Shown here one piece after another: positions 1-11,695 of a stretch of 64,000 nt of DNA; the first letter of the stretch is position 1, and each line of letters opens with the position of its first letter. The notes under the pieces were generated by a model. That model did not search any database and had not been told where the DNA came from. It worked only from the letters and a program-made list of their open reading frames with translations. Origin of the DNA: Sophora flavescens (lineage: Eukaryota > Streptophyta > Magnoliopsida > Fabales > Fabaceae); the NCBI GenBank assembly GCA_030762895.1, contig CM061063.1:211528667-211592666 (forward strand), given 5' to 3'. A program made the translations under genes and the position numbers.

Positions 1-516
1 CACTCTTCTGAGTGTTAGTGAAAGACTTGAAAATTGTATTTATTACAATCTTTTCTCAAAACAACTTGAGTGAGCCTGAAGAGGCTAGGTGAGCAAAGAA
101 TACTTGTCTTGGAGCCTGGAGAGGCTAGGTACGCAAAGAATACTTGGAGCCCATAACCTAATTAGTTATAGGGGAGGAAACTTTGTGCTGCCAAGGACTG
201 GACGTAGCCCTAGTTGTTAAACGGTAAACCAGGATAAATAGTTGTGTTTAATCTCTCTATCCTTATCTCTCTAGTTACTTTGTTTATCTTTATTTGTCAA
301 CTAACTAAAGGAGTTTAAGTGTGAATATCAAACAGTTATACTCTTGCATGTTTGTGTGTTTTTCTGTGAAAAACTGATCAGACAGGTGACCTGTCTGTAT
401 CTTGAGAAAACACTTGTTTGAACTTAGCTTCTATGTGTAAATTTTTTTTAACTTTGTTTCAAAATCTGATAAACACGATCCAACCGCCCTTCTCGTGTTT
501 ATAGTTGTCTATTTCA
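1..516 (+). mobile_element. 3' part of a Ty1/copia-type LTR
   Basis: This stretch aligns by eye with 4150-4664: both have gagtgagcct, a run of gcaaagaatac motifs, ccaaggactggacgtagcc, gataaa, and an end near gtctatttca. It is the downstream part of the same LTR family, cut by the window edge. No coding sequence is visible. The copia assignment rests on resemblance to SIRE/Maximus-like LTRs and is an inference. Confidence 0.5.
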
Positions 517-539
517 TAAACAACTTCAACCAAGAACAC

Positions 540-1831
540 ATGTAAATGACTAATGTATGAAGTTTAAGGGTAAGAAAAATGCGCAAACCAATTTATCATG
601 GTTAAGCAAGGAAAACTGCAGTACAAGGAAAAACAACCTTGGTCGTTTCACGAGGATCTTTAAAATTATTAGCCAATCAAGAATGTTAGAGAAAAAAGGG
701 GTTTTTGAAATTCGTTGGGAGAAAACAAATTGCAATTAAAAAGAAATTCAACTAATTAAAAACATCAATCCAAGACGTCAAGTTCTTTGGTAGAATTCGT
801 CATTGTTCCAAAAAGATATAAATTCGTTTGCCCTCCTCCTCCGTTAATTTGAAATCTACTACATAATCATGTAGGGTTTAAACAACAAAATTGGAGTCAT
901 AATCGCAATCCCTAATAATGTTGATTTATACACAAATTCAATTAACCTAGGTTACCCATCGGTTCCCTAATCTCTATTAGATTTTTGGATTAATCAATCC
1001 TAATTTCTAATTCCAATTCAATCATGAAAACTGAATCTACATCTAATCAGACATAAATCAAGTGTAATCATACTCACAACACAGAAATCAAAATTGAAGG
1101 GAGAGAAGAGGGGAAGAAGCAATTGAAAAACAATTAAAAGTAAGGAACACGGAATTCAAACCAAATTACTTGAATGTCTAGGATTGATAAAAGGTTTAGC
1201 CTTCCATAGTCATCACCATTGGAGAAGCTTTAACAACAAAACATCCAACAAAGTGCAGAAAACTAAGAAGGGGAGAAGAGAGGGGAAGAGAATTCAAAAA
1301 CTTGCAAAAATAAGGATTGCAAAAGTGTCTAATTTTCATCTCTCAGACTTGTGCGGCTGTAAACTGCTATTTATGCTTATTAATCCTGACCTAACCCTAT
1401 ACCAAATTAAGGGCCTCTGAATAAGATTTCCAACAAGGTATCATATACCTTAATTGGGCTTAAGATGAGTAAGTTAGGCCTATTTAAGTGAAGGAACATC
1501 ATGGACTGCACACTGATCCGCGCCAGAGAACTCGGGACCCAATTTAGCCTTGATTTTGGCCTAATTTGACAATTCTTGTGAAACCTGAAATTGTACGTCT
1601 CTTTCTTATCTTTCTAGGGACATCAAGATCTCCAAAATTCGATATCTGTAGCTCTAATTATGCTCTGCGCAAGGCAACAAGGTCAGGATGAGTGAAAAAT
1701 CCGAAAATTAACAATGTTTAGCAATTAAGCCCAATAATGTAAAACTCAGTCAAATCACCAATATTAAACACATATAACAATTAATTAGGCCAAGTATACA
1801 CACTAAAAGGTAACTCAAAAATGACTTATCA
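540..1831 (-). mobile_element. Decayed LTR, probably gypsy, minus strand
   Basis: No plausible gene is present; the short ORFs here are noise. Read on the minus strand, the segment starts with TGATAAGTC (ending at 1831) and contains a U5-like GATCCTCGTGAAACGACC near 640, typical of plant gypsy LTR ends. Primer site and polypurine tract are not visible, so it would be a solo or truncated LTR. Its left boundary is uncertain. Confidence 0.35.
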
Positions 1832-3069
1832 ACCTACATCCAATCTCATTTCCTCTGTGGTTTCCTCAACTATAATTAGAAATTACACTATACAATTACA
1901 AACAACACAAGGCTTCACTACCTTGCACAAAATTTCACCAAAAAGCACACTAGCTTTTCTATCCAAGAATCCCTTCTATCCTTGTCAAAACCTAAGAGAA
2001 ACCCTATCATATCTTCAGTAATTCACAATTTGAATGAAATAATTAAGACTCTAGAAGTCAGATATTACAAATTGAAGAACTATTGAACATTACACTTTTC
2101 TCTCATAGATGAAGCTCAATGGAAAACTTGGATCTCGTATATGAAAATTCAGAGTGATTAGTATGTTGAAAAGTGTTTCGATAATGTTTTTTATAGTAAA
2201 TTGAAGAAATAGATCTGTTGGACAAGTTATAGAATTAGTTACAAGTGAAACAGAATCAGTTTTATGAAAACTGACGCGACATAATCTCTGTAGTACATCT
2301 GTGTTTTAAAATGTTTTTGAACTTTTGTACATGTATACACAGATTACGTTCTTTATACATATGTGTATCTCTTACTTTGTTCTTGAGTACACAGATTATC
2401 ATCTTTGTACATCGGTGTATATTAGAACATCAACCCAGAAACTCATACACAGGCTGTGTACATCGATTGAGTTTAAAAACTTATGTTCTGAAGCTTCTGA
2501 ATTGATTTATACACAGGTGTATGATTATGTACATCGGTGTATACTTCATTTTTCTCAAGAATCAGCTTTGATACACATGTGTACAACTCGCGTACACGAG
2601 CGTACTGCAAGATTTCTACTTGTACTTAGTAAATTAATTGAATATACATATGTGTAACACACATGTGTATAACTTCACTTAATATTATTTTTCAATTAAC
2701 ATATTTTGAAAATCCTTTTCCTTGAAAAGCTCATTTAATTAATCATTTGAAAACTTAGTTTTTCCTTTGTTTCCCAAGAGCTTCACCAAGAGATTAAGTA
2801 TGTTATTATTATAATAGCATCTAAGATATTAAAATCTTCAATCAACTTCATCTTGATGTTTTGTTCCATGTCATCCTTTGAGACTTTGAATCTCATGATC
2901 TCCTTTGAATTTTGTCCTTTATTCCTTTGATCATTTGACATTCTCTCCTTCATGGGTTAATCTTACAAACACTTGAACATATTGTTAGGGTATAAACACA
3001 ATGAAAAACTCATATTAAAATCAAATTTTTTTTGTCATATATCAAAACCTTTAAGGTCTTAGTCTTACA
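1832..3069 (-). mobile_element. Truncated copia LTR, minus strand
   Basis: The minus strand begins TGTAAGACTAAG (end at 3069), the same start as the copia LTR at 41817. Positions 1832-2010 match the reverse complement of 42900-43120, including the aaaaagcacac and gcttttctat blocks. The part corresponding to the last few hundred bases of the LTR is missing. No pol or gag is attached. Confidence 0.65.
2311..2665. repeat. Degenerate TACA/TGTA minisatellite inside the LTR
   Basis: Repeated gtacatcggtgtata, tacacaggtgtat and tacatatgtgtat words recur at about 15-40-bp spacing. Many are self-complementary (tacacatgtgta). The array sits where related copia LTRs in this window carry a different minisatellite (26375-26570 and 42125-42560). 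Confidence 0.55.
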
Positions 3070-3265
3070 AGAAGGAAGTGATATGTGCAATTATTTCAAA
3101 TATGGGGTGCAAAGTAAAATACATAAGGTATTTAAAAAAATTAAGAAAGTGACTGGATGCACTTGCCCACACTGGTGGCAACGTGTGTTAGCCCCTGGGT
3201 GCCTTTGATATGGGTTGGAGTATTGACCGAAACCCATTATTGGGTTAGAATCGGGATGATCACGT

Positions 3266-4664
3266 TGAGTCTCTAAATGTCAGATGTGCATTTGACTTAG
3301 GTTTTGATGAAAACTAAACATTTGTTCAATGATTTAATTGAATTATTTATTGTTTATTGACCTGTCTACTTAGTGTGCATATTAATATTTTAAGAAGTGA
3401 TTTTATTCACTCGTCTGCTCTAAGTCTAATGGTCAAAGTCAGATATATACTTGTCTTATGAAGGAACCTGAGACTTGTCTAGTGAAGCTATCAAACTCGT
3501 TTGAAGAGTTCCTAAGGATTTTGACTTTTTGAAGAAAAGTCAACTCGCCTAATGATACTATCTTCACTTTTCTGCTGACATACTATGAAGAACTAACTCA
3601 GGCTTGGACCTCTCTGAAGACTTTCGTGTGATGTCCCCTCAAGTTAGAAGATTATGAAGTTCTCTCAAACAAGGATCAAGGAATCATAAGACCAAATGTT
3701 CAAAAGCAACCTTGTAACTCAGAAAAGGAGTGCTACAAAGAAGCTTCATTCTCTAGTATAGCTGAAAGTTACACGAAAAGGGAAATATACACAGTAAAGT
3801 ACAAAAACAACCCGAAGAACTATGATCCTGCCTGTTGCAAAAGCATAAAGCACTGAACTTCTCATGTTAGAGTACAAGCAACGTTCCGAATCATTAATGC
3901 TTCCCAAAACGACTATATTGCATTTAATGGAGATGTGCTTAAAGCCAATTTTTCAAGGGAATGTCTCTAACGTATTAATTTTGAATCAAGGCTATAAATA
4001 CCTGCTGAGTATGTGTAATGAAGTGTTTAACATTCTCTGAACAAGATATTCACTTAAGCGTTCAATTCTTTATTCTTCTCAGTCATTTGTTCATTCATTG
4101 TAATACTTTGACAAGATATTTCACAGTCTTTCTACTTCACATTTAATCTACTCTTCTCAGTGTTTGTGAAAGACTTGCAAATTGTATTTATTACACTTTC
4201 TTTCAAACCAAATCTGAGTGAGCCTATAGATTATAGTTGAGCAAACAATACTTGTCTTGGAGCTTGAAGAGGTTAAGTGTGCAAAGCAATACTCATCTGT
4301 CTTGTAACCTGATCAGTTATAGTTGAGGAAACTTGGTTAAGCCAAGGACTGGACGTAGCCTTAGTTGTTAGGGCGCGAACAAGGATAAATTGTTGTGTTA
4401 ATCTCTCTCTCCCTTACCTCTTTAGTTTACTTGTTTATCTAACATGTTAACTAACTATAGGGGTTAAAGCTGTGAATATCAAACAAGTCTCTTGTTATCT
4501 TTTTGTGTGTTTCTCTGTTGAAAACCTTCAGACAAGTGACTTGTCTGATTGATAGTTTTACCTATCTGCTCTGTGTTTGTGCTTGCGAAAAGATTTTAGT
4601 TTTCGCTAAAAGTTTCGTAAACACAATTCAACCCCCTTTCTCATGTTTACATTTGTCTATTTCA
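3266..4664 (+). mobile_element. Probable solo copia LTR
   Basis: A roughly 1.4-kb segment starts TGAGTCTC and ends GTCTATTTCA. It contains gttttgatgaaaac near its start, as in SIRE-like LTRs, and its last 500 bp match 1-516. No internal domain adjoins either side. The flanking five bases (cacgt and gatcg) do not form a clear duplication, so the insertion is old or an edge is slightly misplaced. Confidence 0.6.
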
Positions 4665-4839
4665 GATCGCTCATAAACCCAAAAAGAGTTCCAGACCTGA
4701 CCAGGTTATCACCACACCCAACAGGTGACTCCCACAAAATAAGGGAGTCACTCCCTCTATGCCTATAAGGCCAACTAAAAGAGTGATAAGTTAAGAAACT
4801 TTCCCATTACTTAGAATGTTAGGTTCCTAGAATGTTTTA

Positions 4840-5231
4840 TTACCAGAAAAACTATATTCTCGAGAATCTCATTCCCGGAAATGTTTCTTTCTCACCTCCA
4901 CACTTAGGAATAGAGTTTTCCCCTTTCATTAACTAATTTTATTCTCGGACATCTTTTATGTCTGGGAATACTTTTTTAAAACTTGTACCAAAGACGGAAA
5001 ACTTTTATTCTCATGCTCATATTCCCGGGAATATTAAAATAAAACTTATACCAAACGGTACCTAAAAATTTCTCATGTTTGATACAAATTTCAAAAAAAT
5101 TATTCACAGACATAAAACATGCTCATGAATAAAATTAGTAAATAAAATGAGAAAACTCTATTTTTAAGTATGAAGACGAGAAAGAAACATTCATGAGGAT
5201 AAAATTCTCGAGAATATAATTTTCCTGATAC
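4840..5231. mobile_element. Fold-back MITE
   Basis: The two arms are inverted copies. The left arm (4840-4925) has TTACCAGAAAAACTATATTC, CTCGAGAAT, GTTTCTTTCTC and TAGAGTTTTC. The right arm (5150-5231) has GAAAACTCTA, GAGAAAGAAAC, ATTCTCGAGAATATA and TTTTCCTGATA in reverse complement. The centre is AT-rich and non-coding. The superfamily is not determined. Confidence 0.75.
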
Positions 5232-5790
5232 TAAAGGTGACATTTGCTTAATCCCCATCTATTCCTAAATCCTAAGCTGGTTTGAGTGTTGAACCTTTTA
5301 CATGTACCCATCCCCTAACCCCACCGCTCGAACCACCACAACCAATGAAGAACAACTACGTGTCTAATCACCTGTTCGGGCCCTCTAATTAAGTAGCACA
5401 AGACAGATCAATAACTATTTTAGATGAGCCATTCTAGAAATTATCTCATGCATGCGAAAGTCGCACTAGCTATTCAACAGAAGGAAAAAGTATTTGTCAA
5501 AATCATCTCCCTTCTATCATTAAATTAAATTAAATTAAATTATTTGATCATTTGAATAGAATTTGATAACAACTGCGTCATATATTCAACTAATCAGTAC
5601 TGGCAAAATGAACCCCAACATGATTACCTTTTGAAATTAAAATGGGTCATTTTGAAATTTATTTTAAATTTGAAAAATGTGAAAGAAACAAAAGAAATTA
5701 AATAAATGACTAAAGTGTATTCTTCTAATCAAACTCCTTGGTTCATGCAAATGTATTCCAACCATTATTCAACAACAGATAAGAAAGTAT
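5232..5790. other. Intergenic, 3' side of the UGT gene
   Basis: No coding sequence is supported. A short ttaaa microsatellite lies at about 5519-5541. The UGT transcript (minus strand) would end in this interval; a TTTATT on the plus strand near 5659 could be its AATAAA poly(A) signal, but this is weak. Confidence 0.5.
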
Positions 5791-8268
5791 TTAAGTATTT
5801 TGAGATTCAGGACATGTGACTTGCAAATCAAACAAGCTATTCAAAAATTCTTTAATGTTTTTATGAGAGCTTCCTCCCTCACCAACAGCTTTTGCAGCCA
5901 AATTTTTCCATTCCATAGCATTGCTCTTCATCTCTTTGCCTCTCTCACTCTCCATTATTTCCTTTATACAATGCATCAATGCATTTCCTCTCACAATCTT
6001 TTTCTCATCAACTGGAGCTCTAATTCCCATTTTCCAAACATCTGCAAAACACTTAGCATTAGTGCTTTGGTCAGACCAATATGGCATTGCAACTATTGGA
6101 ACACCAATGCTCAAAGTTTCCAATGTAGAATTCCAACCACAATGTGTCACAAAACACCCCACAGCTTCATGAGCTAGAACTTTAAGTTGGGAGCACCATG
6201 TCACAACCAAACCCTTTTCTGTCTTCTTTTCAAAGTCTTTGGGGAGTTTTGTCTCTTCAGAGGCTCTAACAACCCACAAGAAGAAACTTCCACTATCCAT
6301 CAAACCACGTGCTATTTCCTCTGTTTGCTCCTCATTTAGTACTGCTATGCTACCGAATGAAATGTAAACAACAGACCCTTTTGGCTTATCATCTAGCCAT
6401 TGCATGCATTCTTCTCTTGCGAATTGTCCAACACCATAATCTTCATCATCTTTGAGTCGCTTATCTAAAAACATAGATGGTATGCATGGTCCAATGGTCC
6501 TAAGTTTGGGCCATAGCTTTATCGTCCAATCTGCCACCTAAAAACAATTTCTAGTCACCAATTATTACATGGTAAAAATAGTTATTGAGGGAAAAATAAA
6601 ATAGAACACAAGGGCAATTCACAAGAATGGCTTAAGTAGTAAGCAAATGAATGGTCTTTGCAATGTAATGACTAATGAGTTTCAAGTCCAAGAAACATAA
6701 TCATGGCTTTTTTTTGGATAATTAAAAATTGTATTAAAAATATATTTCTAGCTTAAACAGATAATGACTAATCTATCCACCTTCCTAAAGGGTTGAAAGA
6801 AAATCACCCTAAACCTAATCATGGCATTCTGACTATAAATTAATTTTTGTTTATGACATATATGTTAATGCAAAAATGACTATATAAGATCCTGACCATA
6901 TATTAAAGTGATTGGGTGAATGTACGAAATTTCTTACAATCCAAGTCCAAGACATGCAACTTTAGTACCTTGAGCAGTGATTCAGAAGAGTACCTAGAAA
7001 TCTCATAAGAAGAAGAAAATAAAAACAATTGAAGCAATCATGTGGATTTACTAGTGTTACAAGACGTAGGGGTGCAACCAGATTCGTTTGGATTGAAATT
7101 TTGGTAATTTGGCATTTGATCTGATCCAATTAAATTAGATTGAATCGGATTTTTAAAAAAAATCTATAAATCTGAACCGAATCAATCCGATTAAACTCGG
7201 GTTGGTTTGCATATACTTTAATTTTAATTCCGAAAAAATAGTAAAAATAAGAGAAATTAAGAAAATAAGAAAAAAAAATTAATATATTAATTTTGTTAAT
7301 ACAAAAAGTATTATTATAAAAAATAATATATATTTTTTTAAAGTGATCGATTCGTTTTGAATTGAATCATTCTTATTTTTAGAATCCGATATCTGAACTG
7401 AAAGCCTTTGGATTCAACATTTCAAATCCGATCTGATTAATGGATTCAAACCACTAAAATCGGTTCAAATCAATTCTGTTTCCGGATTTGGATACCCCTC
7501 ATATTCACTTATATACATCTTTGGCTTATAAAAAAAAGGCCAGATCTGTTTCACCAGATTTATGGATCATATCAGATTCACTTACAGTGATACCAAGACC
7601 AGATTTCAGCTACTTACCTCTTTTTCCAGCTCGTAGAATGTATTGCAGAGAATCCAGTCAGCCTTTTCAATGTTTGAAAATTGACCCACTAAAAATTCCA
7701 GGTAACTCAGATCTTTTTCAAAGAAGAAAGAAGGCATGTCCTCATGTTGAAGTTGGGGCAGAGCTGGAAGGGAAATCTCATGCTCTGTGAGGGGAACTCG
7801 TAACTTCCCCAAGGAATAGTGATAGTATATGCTATTAACAATCATATTTTGAGTAAGAAAAACAGCACCAACTATCCCATATCTCCTTGCAACATCAAGA
7901 GCCCAAGGCATGAATGAATCATATATAAGACAATCAACAGGGTAACCTGATCTACCAAGTTTCTCAATAAGCTCCCCAAGAGTCTTTGGTCCTTGTTGCC
8001 AAAAGCGATCCAAATAGAACCTAGTGTTCTTTTCCTCTTCTCCATGCCTACCATCATCAAACCCATCTGAAATAGTCTCAAGTGCTACAGAAGGGGGCAC
8101 TTTTTGCAAGTTGTTCTTGCTGTAGTAAAAGGTGGTGGCTAGTGTTATTCTCACCCCTTCATGTTCCAAAAGCTTGGAGAATTGAAGCATGGGATTGATA
8201 TGGCCTTGACCTGGATATGCTAAGACCAGACAATGAACTCTGCTGCCGGCCATGCTTTTCTGTTCCAT
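5791..8268 (-). CDS. UDP-glycosyltransferase, UGT74-like (two exons)
   Basis: This is a family 1 glycosyltransferase, which transfers glucose from UDP-glucose to a small molecule in the cytosol. Exon 1 is 8268-7618 and exon 2 is 6537-5791; the 1080-bp phase-0 intron has GTAAGT and TAG borders. The product is 465 aa, normal for the family. The N-terminal acceptor domain has PGQGHINPM with catalytic His23 and YDS with the partner Asp117. The 44-residue PSPG box runs from Trp331 to Gln374 and contains HCGWNS; the final Gln is typical for UDP-glucose. Sequences such as WLDDKPKGSVVY and ELEKE at the splice point resemble UGT74 members, which glucosylate carboxylates such as salicylate, auxins and related acids. 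The acceptor cannot be read from sequence. I chose ATG 8268 because the in-frame ATG at 8346 lies upstream of the TATA box. No stop or frameshift is seen. Confidence 0.9.
7067..7500. mobile_element. Probable hAT-like MITE in the UGT intron
   Basis: The segment starts TAGGGGTGCAACC and ends GGATACCCCT, an imperfect terminal inverted repeat. Inside are repeated, partly inverted AATCCGAT and GAATCGGAT words. It lies wholly within the UGT intron and leaves both splice sites untouched. No 8-bp duplication is evident, so the hAT label is tentative. Confidence 0.45.
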
Positions 8269-8330
8269 TCTCGGGTGAACTTGTCTCTTCGTACTATGTT
8301 GTGTTGTGTTGTGGTGGAGGAAGAGGTGCA

Positions 8331-8338
8331 ATTTTATA
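8331..8338 (-). promoter_or_regulatory. TATA box of the UGT gene
   Basis: The minus strand reads TATAAAAT about 65 bases upstream of the chosen ATG at 8268. That allows a start of transcription near 8300 and a short leader. A CCAAT-type sequence on the opposite strand lies a few bases further upstream. Confidence 0.5.
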
Positions 8339-8346
8339 AAACCCAA

Positions 8347-8970
8347 TGATAATTTGTCTCATACAATTTGGGTTTGCCTTTAATTCAACTTCAAAAATTA
8401 ACCAATGGGACGAGAGTTGTGTTCACTCTATAACATCTATTTAGGTTATATCACTATCAAGAGTGATTATGTGAGACTCTCAATACACTCCTTTACACAA
8501 TAGTGAATATTAGGATAATGAAGTTTTTAGAACTAGACATCTATAACTGACCCAACAAATTTATAATAGATTCTGACACTTGGGCTTGCACATGAATGAC
8601 ACCTAAAAATTAGCTTATAGAATAAGAGTTATCCTCAATTTAATATCATGTCATTATCTAATGTGAGACTGTTAAGATGGTGTTCCGCATAGTCTTGATC
8701 TCCTATCGTTCAGTGATGGCTCAAGGGCCAAGCTAAAAAAAAATTCTTACTCATTAGTAGTTATTATCTAGTTAGACAGTTTTTCTTTTCAAAAGAATAT
8801 TTTACTTACTTGTCAGTAATTAATATAATAATTTAATAAATAATTTTGTATCTTAAAAATTCAAAGAATAAACTTTAAATAAAAAGTTGTTATTAATTTT
8901 AAAAAGACCTTTTCTTAAAATTTGTTTTAGACTTAAATATATGTTTGACAGTCCTACTACCATTAAGCAT
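8347..8970. other. UGT upstream region, no gene
   Basis: AT-rich sequence with no supported ORF. It probably contains the distal promoter of the UGT gene. Confidence 0.5.
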
Positions 8971-9282
8971 TTCTCTTATAAAGTAGTCAAAACCATGTGC
9001 TAAGTATTTATTTTTTTTAATAAGAAAAATGTGCTAATTAATTCTAAAACTTACTTTGTAGACCCACTAACTTATGGAGCTTGGCAGTAGATATTCTTAA
9101 GAGTCATGAATACTAATGTAAAGTGATTTCTCTTATAAAGTAGTCAAAACCAGGTGCTAAGTATTTATTTTTTTAATAAGAAAAATGTGCTAATTAATTC
9201 TAAAACTTAATTTGTAGACCCACTAACTTTTGGAGCTTGGCAGTAGATATACTTAAGAGTCATGAATACTAATGTAAAGTGA
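8971..9282. repeat. Tandem duplication, two ~156-bp copies
   Basis: 8971-9127 and 9128-9282 are near-identical direct copies (ttctcttataaagtagtc to aatgtaaagtga) that differ at a handful of positions. Both are non-coding. The high identity indicates a recent duplication. Confidence 0.9.
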
Positions 9283-9600
9283 GAAGGTTGATAGAGACAT
9301 TGAGTGCAACTTGCTAAGTAATGTTCAATTTGTATATTAGCCGAAAGATTGATCCTAATTTTTTTATAGAAGAAAAAAGATACACGACACGTGACCGAAG
9401 AGAGGGTTACCACAAAATATTGACCAGAGCTTGGGCTACCCAATTACTATACAAATATTTTATACTAATCTTGTCATCTAATAAAATATCCATTTACTAA
9501 AAAATATTTACTGCCAAATTATAAATATAATATAATTTGTCCTCATCGTATTTTTTCTGGTGTTATTGTCTATTTTTTTTCTTCTTGAAACAAAATAATA

Positions 9601-9932
9601 CTACCTCTGAACCATATTATAAGAAACAAACAATTTCATTTTTTTAGTCTAAAATATTAAAAATATACATCAATTTTTAAATATATTAAATATTAATTTT
9701 CAATATTATACTTATATATAATATGATTTATATTTATGAGATATATCAATTTCTATCTAAATAAGTTGATTAATCAATATTGAACAAGTATTTTTAAAAA
9801 TCTATATAAAAATTATCTACAATTAACTCGTTTCAAGACTTTTTCTTAATATGTGTGATTTAATAATTTAGGGTTTTGTCTTCTTTTTTTTTGTGAGTAG
9901 GGTTTTATCTTTTTATAATATGAATCAAAGGT
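9601..9932. mobile_element. Stowaway/mariner-like MITE
   Basis: The left end CTACCTCTGAACCATATTAT resembles the plant Stowaway end (CTCCCTCCGTTCC...). The right end ATAATATGAATCAAAGGTA is its imperfect inverse. TA flanks the left end. The interior is AT-rich and non-coding, and is similar to the fragment at 14484-14640. Confidence 0.65.
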
Positions 9933-10348
9933 ATATTAAACTACATTGAATATCTAACTTTGTCTAAGATGGTTGGTTAAAAAAAAATTGTCTAAGATGA
10001 GAGAGAGGGGGCAGAAATAATAATTCCGATTATCCACAGAATGTTCACGGGGTGCACGGGTTCCAGCCCCTCTTCAAGCCGCATCTATATCTTAATATAT
10101 ATTTTTATATGAAAATCGAGAAATAGATCCAAAAATATCTAACCCGTGAATGGTAGTAACGCTGCCTGCAAATGACATAAGGGACCGAATGACGTAGGAA
10201 AAGACATTGGCAGGAAGAAAGGGCAGCTGCCAGCCAGGAAGAAAATTCAATTTTCTCTTCTCTTGATTTTTATTGTTTGTGCAGGCTTAAGTTGTTGATT
10301 GTACCACGGAACTTCACATTAAGGGTTGGGTTGTGTTACTATCCATAT
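9933..10348. other. Intergenic, no feature recognised
   Basis: I see no credible ORF, repeat or RNA gene here. Confidence 0.5.
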
Positions 10349-10552
10349 TTTATATTAGACTAAATCTTCAATTTGGTACCTGAGATAAACACTCGGATGT
10401 GAAATAGTCTCTATCCAAAAAAAAAACTATTCATTTAGTCCTTAAGAATGTGTTTACAGGGACAGATTAGTCCTTCTGTCAGTTGACCACCTTTGATCGC
10501 ATGTTAATTGCTGACGTGTCAGTATCCATTTCAAAATGCATGCCGTTTGCCG

Positions 10553-10706
10553 TTCCCTTCTTCTCCTTCTTCTCCTTCTTCTTCTCCTCCTCCTTCTCCT
10601 CCTTCTCCTCCTCCTCATCCTCCTCCTCCTCCTCCTTCTTCTTCTCCTTCTTCTACTACTTCTTCTCCTTCTTCTTCTTCTCCTTCTCCTCCTCCTTCTT
10701 CTTCTT
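10553..10706 (+). repeat. Pyrimidine (TTC/TCC) tract
   Basis: About 150 bases of almost pure C and T in ttc and tcc triplets lie inside the left TIR of Pack-MULE 1. The matching place in the right TIR (11697-11727) has only about 30 bases of gaa and gga, so the tract expanded on one side. ORFs of pure Leu, Ser or Pro across it are artefacts. Confidence 0.9.
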
Positions 10707-11208
10707 GACTACAAGCTGAGATTACAGCCACTTTACTCACCCACAGCTGGCGGCTTATGTTATTCTCCTCTGCAATTCCATGTGAGAAATCTGCAATATT
10801 TGTTCATGTGCGTCAAGATCGTGGCATTGCCAGAATGTAAATTATTAAACCATCCATCCAAACATAGATGGGTTGCAGTGTTTTACAAAGTAGTGAAAAT
10901 TGGCCCATGGCCCCCTTTAACTTACTAAACTAGTTGCCTGTAAAAAATCACAGCTCTCTCACAAAATCGTCCTCTCTCTCCCCATGTCGCCTCGGAAAAT
11001 TTAGAATCTTGAAAGGGTTATTATGAAGAGGAAAGAGCAACACAGAATTCCCAAGTGATAAAGAAATAGTTAACACGCAATGGGATTTAAGCAATAGGGG
11101 CTGTGAAAGCTTAGGTGGTCCTGCAATCCCTTCCACTATAGCTACCCGAACCGGACAAGAATCGAAACCAGAGACACCCAACCGTCTGTCTGTTATCTCA
11201 GCTTGTAG

Positions 11209-11440
11209 TCATTCAGGCTTTTGGCAAGCTTCCTGCATCTCCAAAAAGAACTGCAAAGCTCTCCTGGCGAACCCATTCTGCGCGTACCCTGAAACCAGCG
11301 TGTTCCAAGTAACCAAATCCTTCTGTGGCATTCTCTCGAACATCTTATACGCGTCATTAATCTGCCTACATTTTGCGTACACATTCACAATAGCAGTCTT
11401 GGCAAACAAATCTGACTCATACCCATTAGTTAAGTGGTGG
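11209..11440 (-). pseudogene. Captured PPR protein fragment
   Basis: The minus strand encodes about 75 residues with the pentatricopeptide repeat pattern, including NVYAKCRQINDAYKMFERMP and DLVTWNTLVSGYAQNG. PPR proteins bind organelle RNA in plants. Roughly two repeats are present, with no start, no targeting peptide and no C-terminal domain. The fragment stops at the join with the RNase H-like piece near 11440. It is cargo of Pack-MULE 1 and should not produce a working PPR protein. The parent gene is not in the window. Confidence 0.75.
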
Positions 11441-11695
11441 CCCAATAGAAAAGGTTTCTATACTGTGAAAACTGCGTACAACCTTTGGAGCATTTGGAGA
11501 GCTAGAAATGTTAGACTTTGGGACGAAAAAATTGAGACCCATATGCAGATTGTTTATAGAGCCATGCAGGCAATGGATGAGTGGAAGGTCTACACGGCAA
11601 GATGTGATCATGTTTTGTCCAGATCCCCTCCTGTCCTCAATGCGCGTTGGAGGAAGCCTGAGCCTGGTAGGTTGAAATGCAATTCCGATGCATTG
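11441..11695 (+). pseudogene. Captured LINE-type zf-RVT/RNase H fragment
   Basis: The plus strand encodes FYTVKTAYN, as in the zinc-binding region after plant LINE reverse transcriptases. It then reads WSIWRARNVRLW and RWRKPEPGRLKCNSDA, which resemble the spacer and start of the RNase H domain of the same proteins. The two blocks are closer together than in a full protein, so material has been lost. It lies back to back with the PPR piece on the opposite strand, inside Pack-MULE 1. No catalytic RNase H core is present. Confidence 0.6.

Noticed and set aside
3070..3265. Segment between two copia LTRs as an internal domain
   Set aside because: It is too short, non-coding, and the LTRs are in opposite orientation and from different families.
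8268..8346. Upstream in-frame ATG of the UGT ORF
   Set aside because: It lies upstream of the TATA box, and the extension lacks resemblance to UGT N-termini; the family normally begins shortly before the PGQGH motif.
10483..10928. Poly-Leu, poly-Ser and poly-Pro ORFs
   Set aside because: They are three frames of the same pyrimidine tract in the Pack-MULE TIR.
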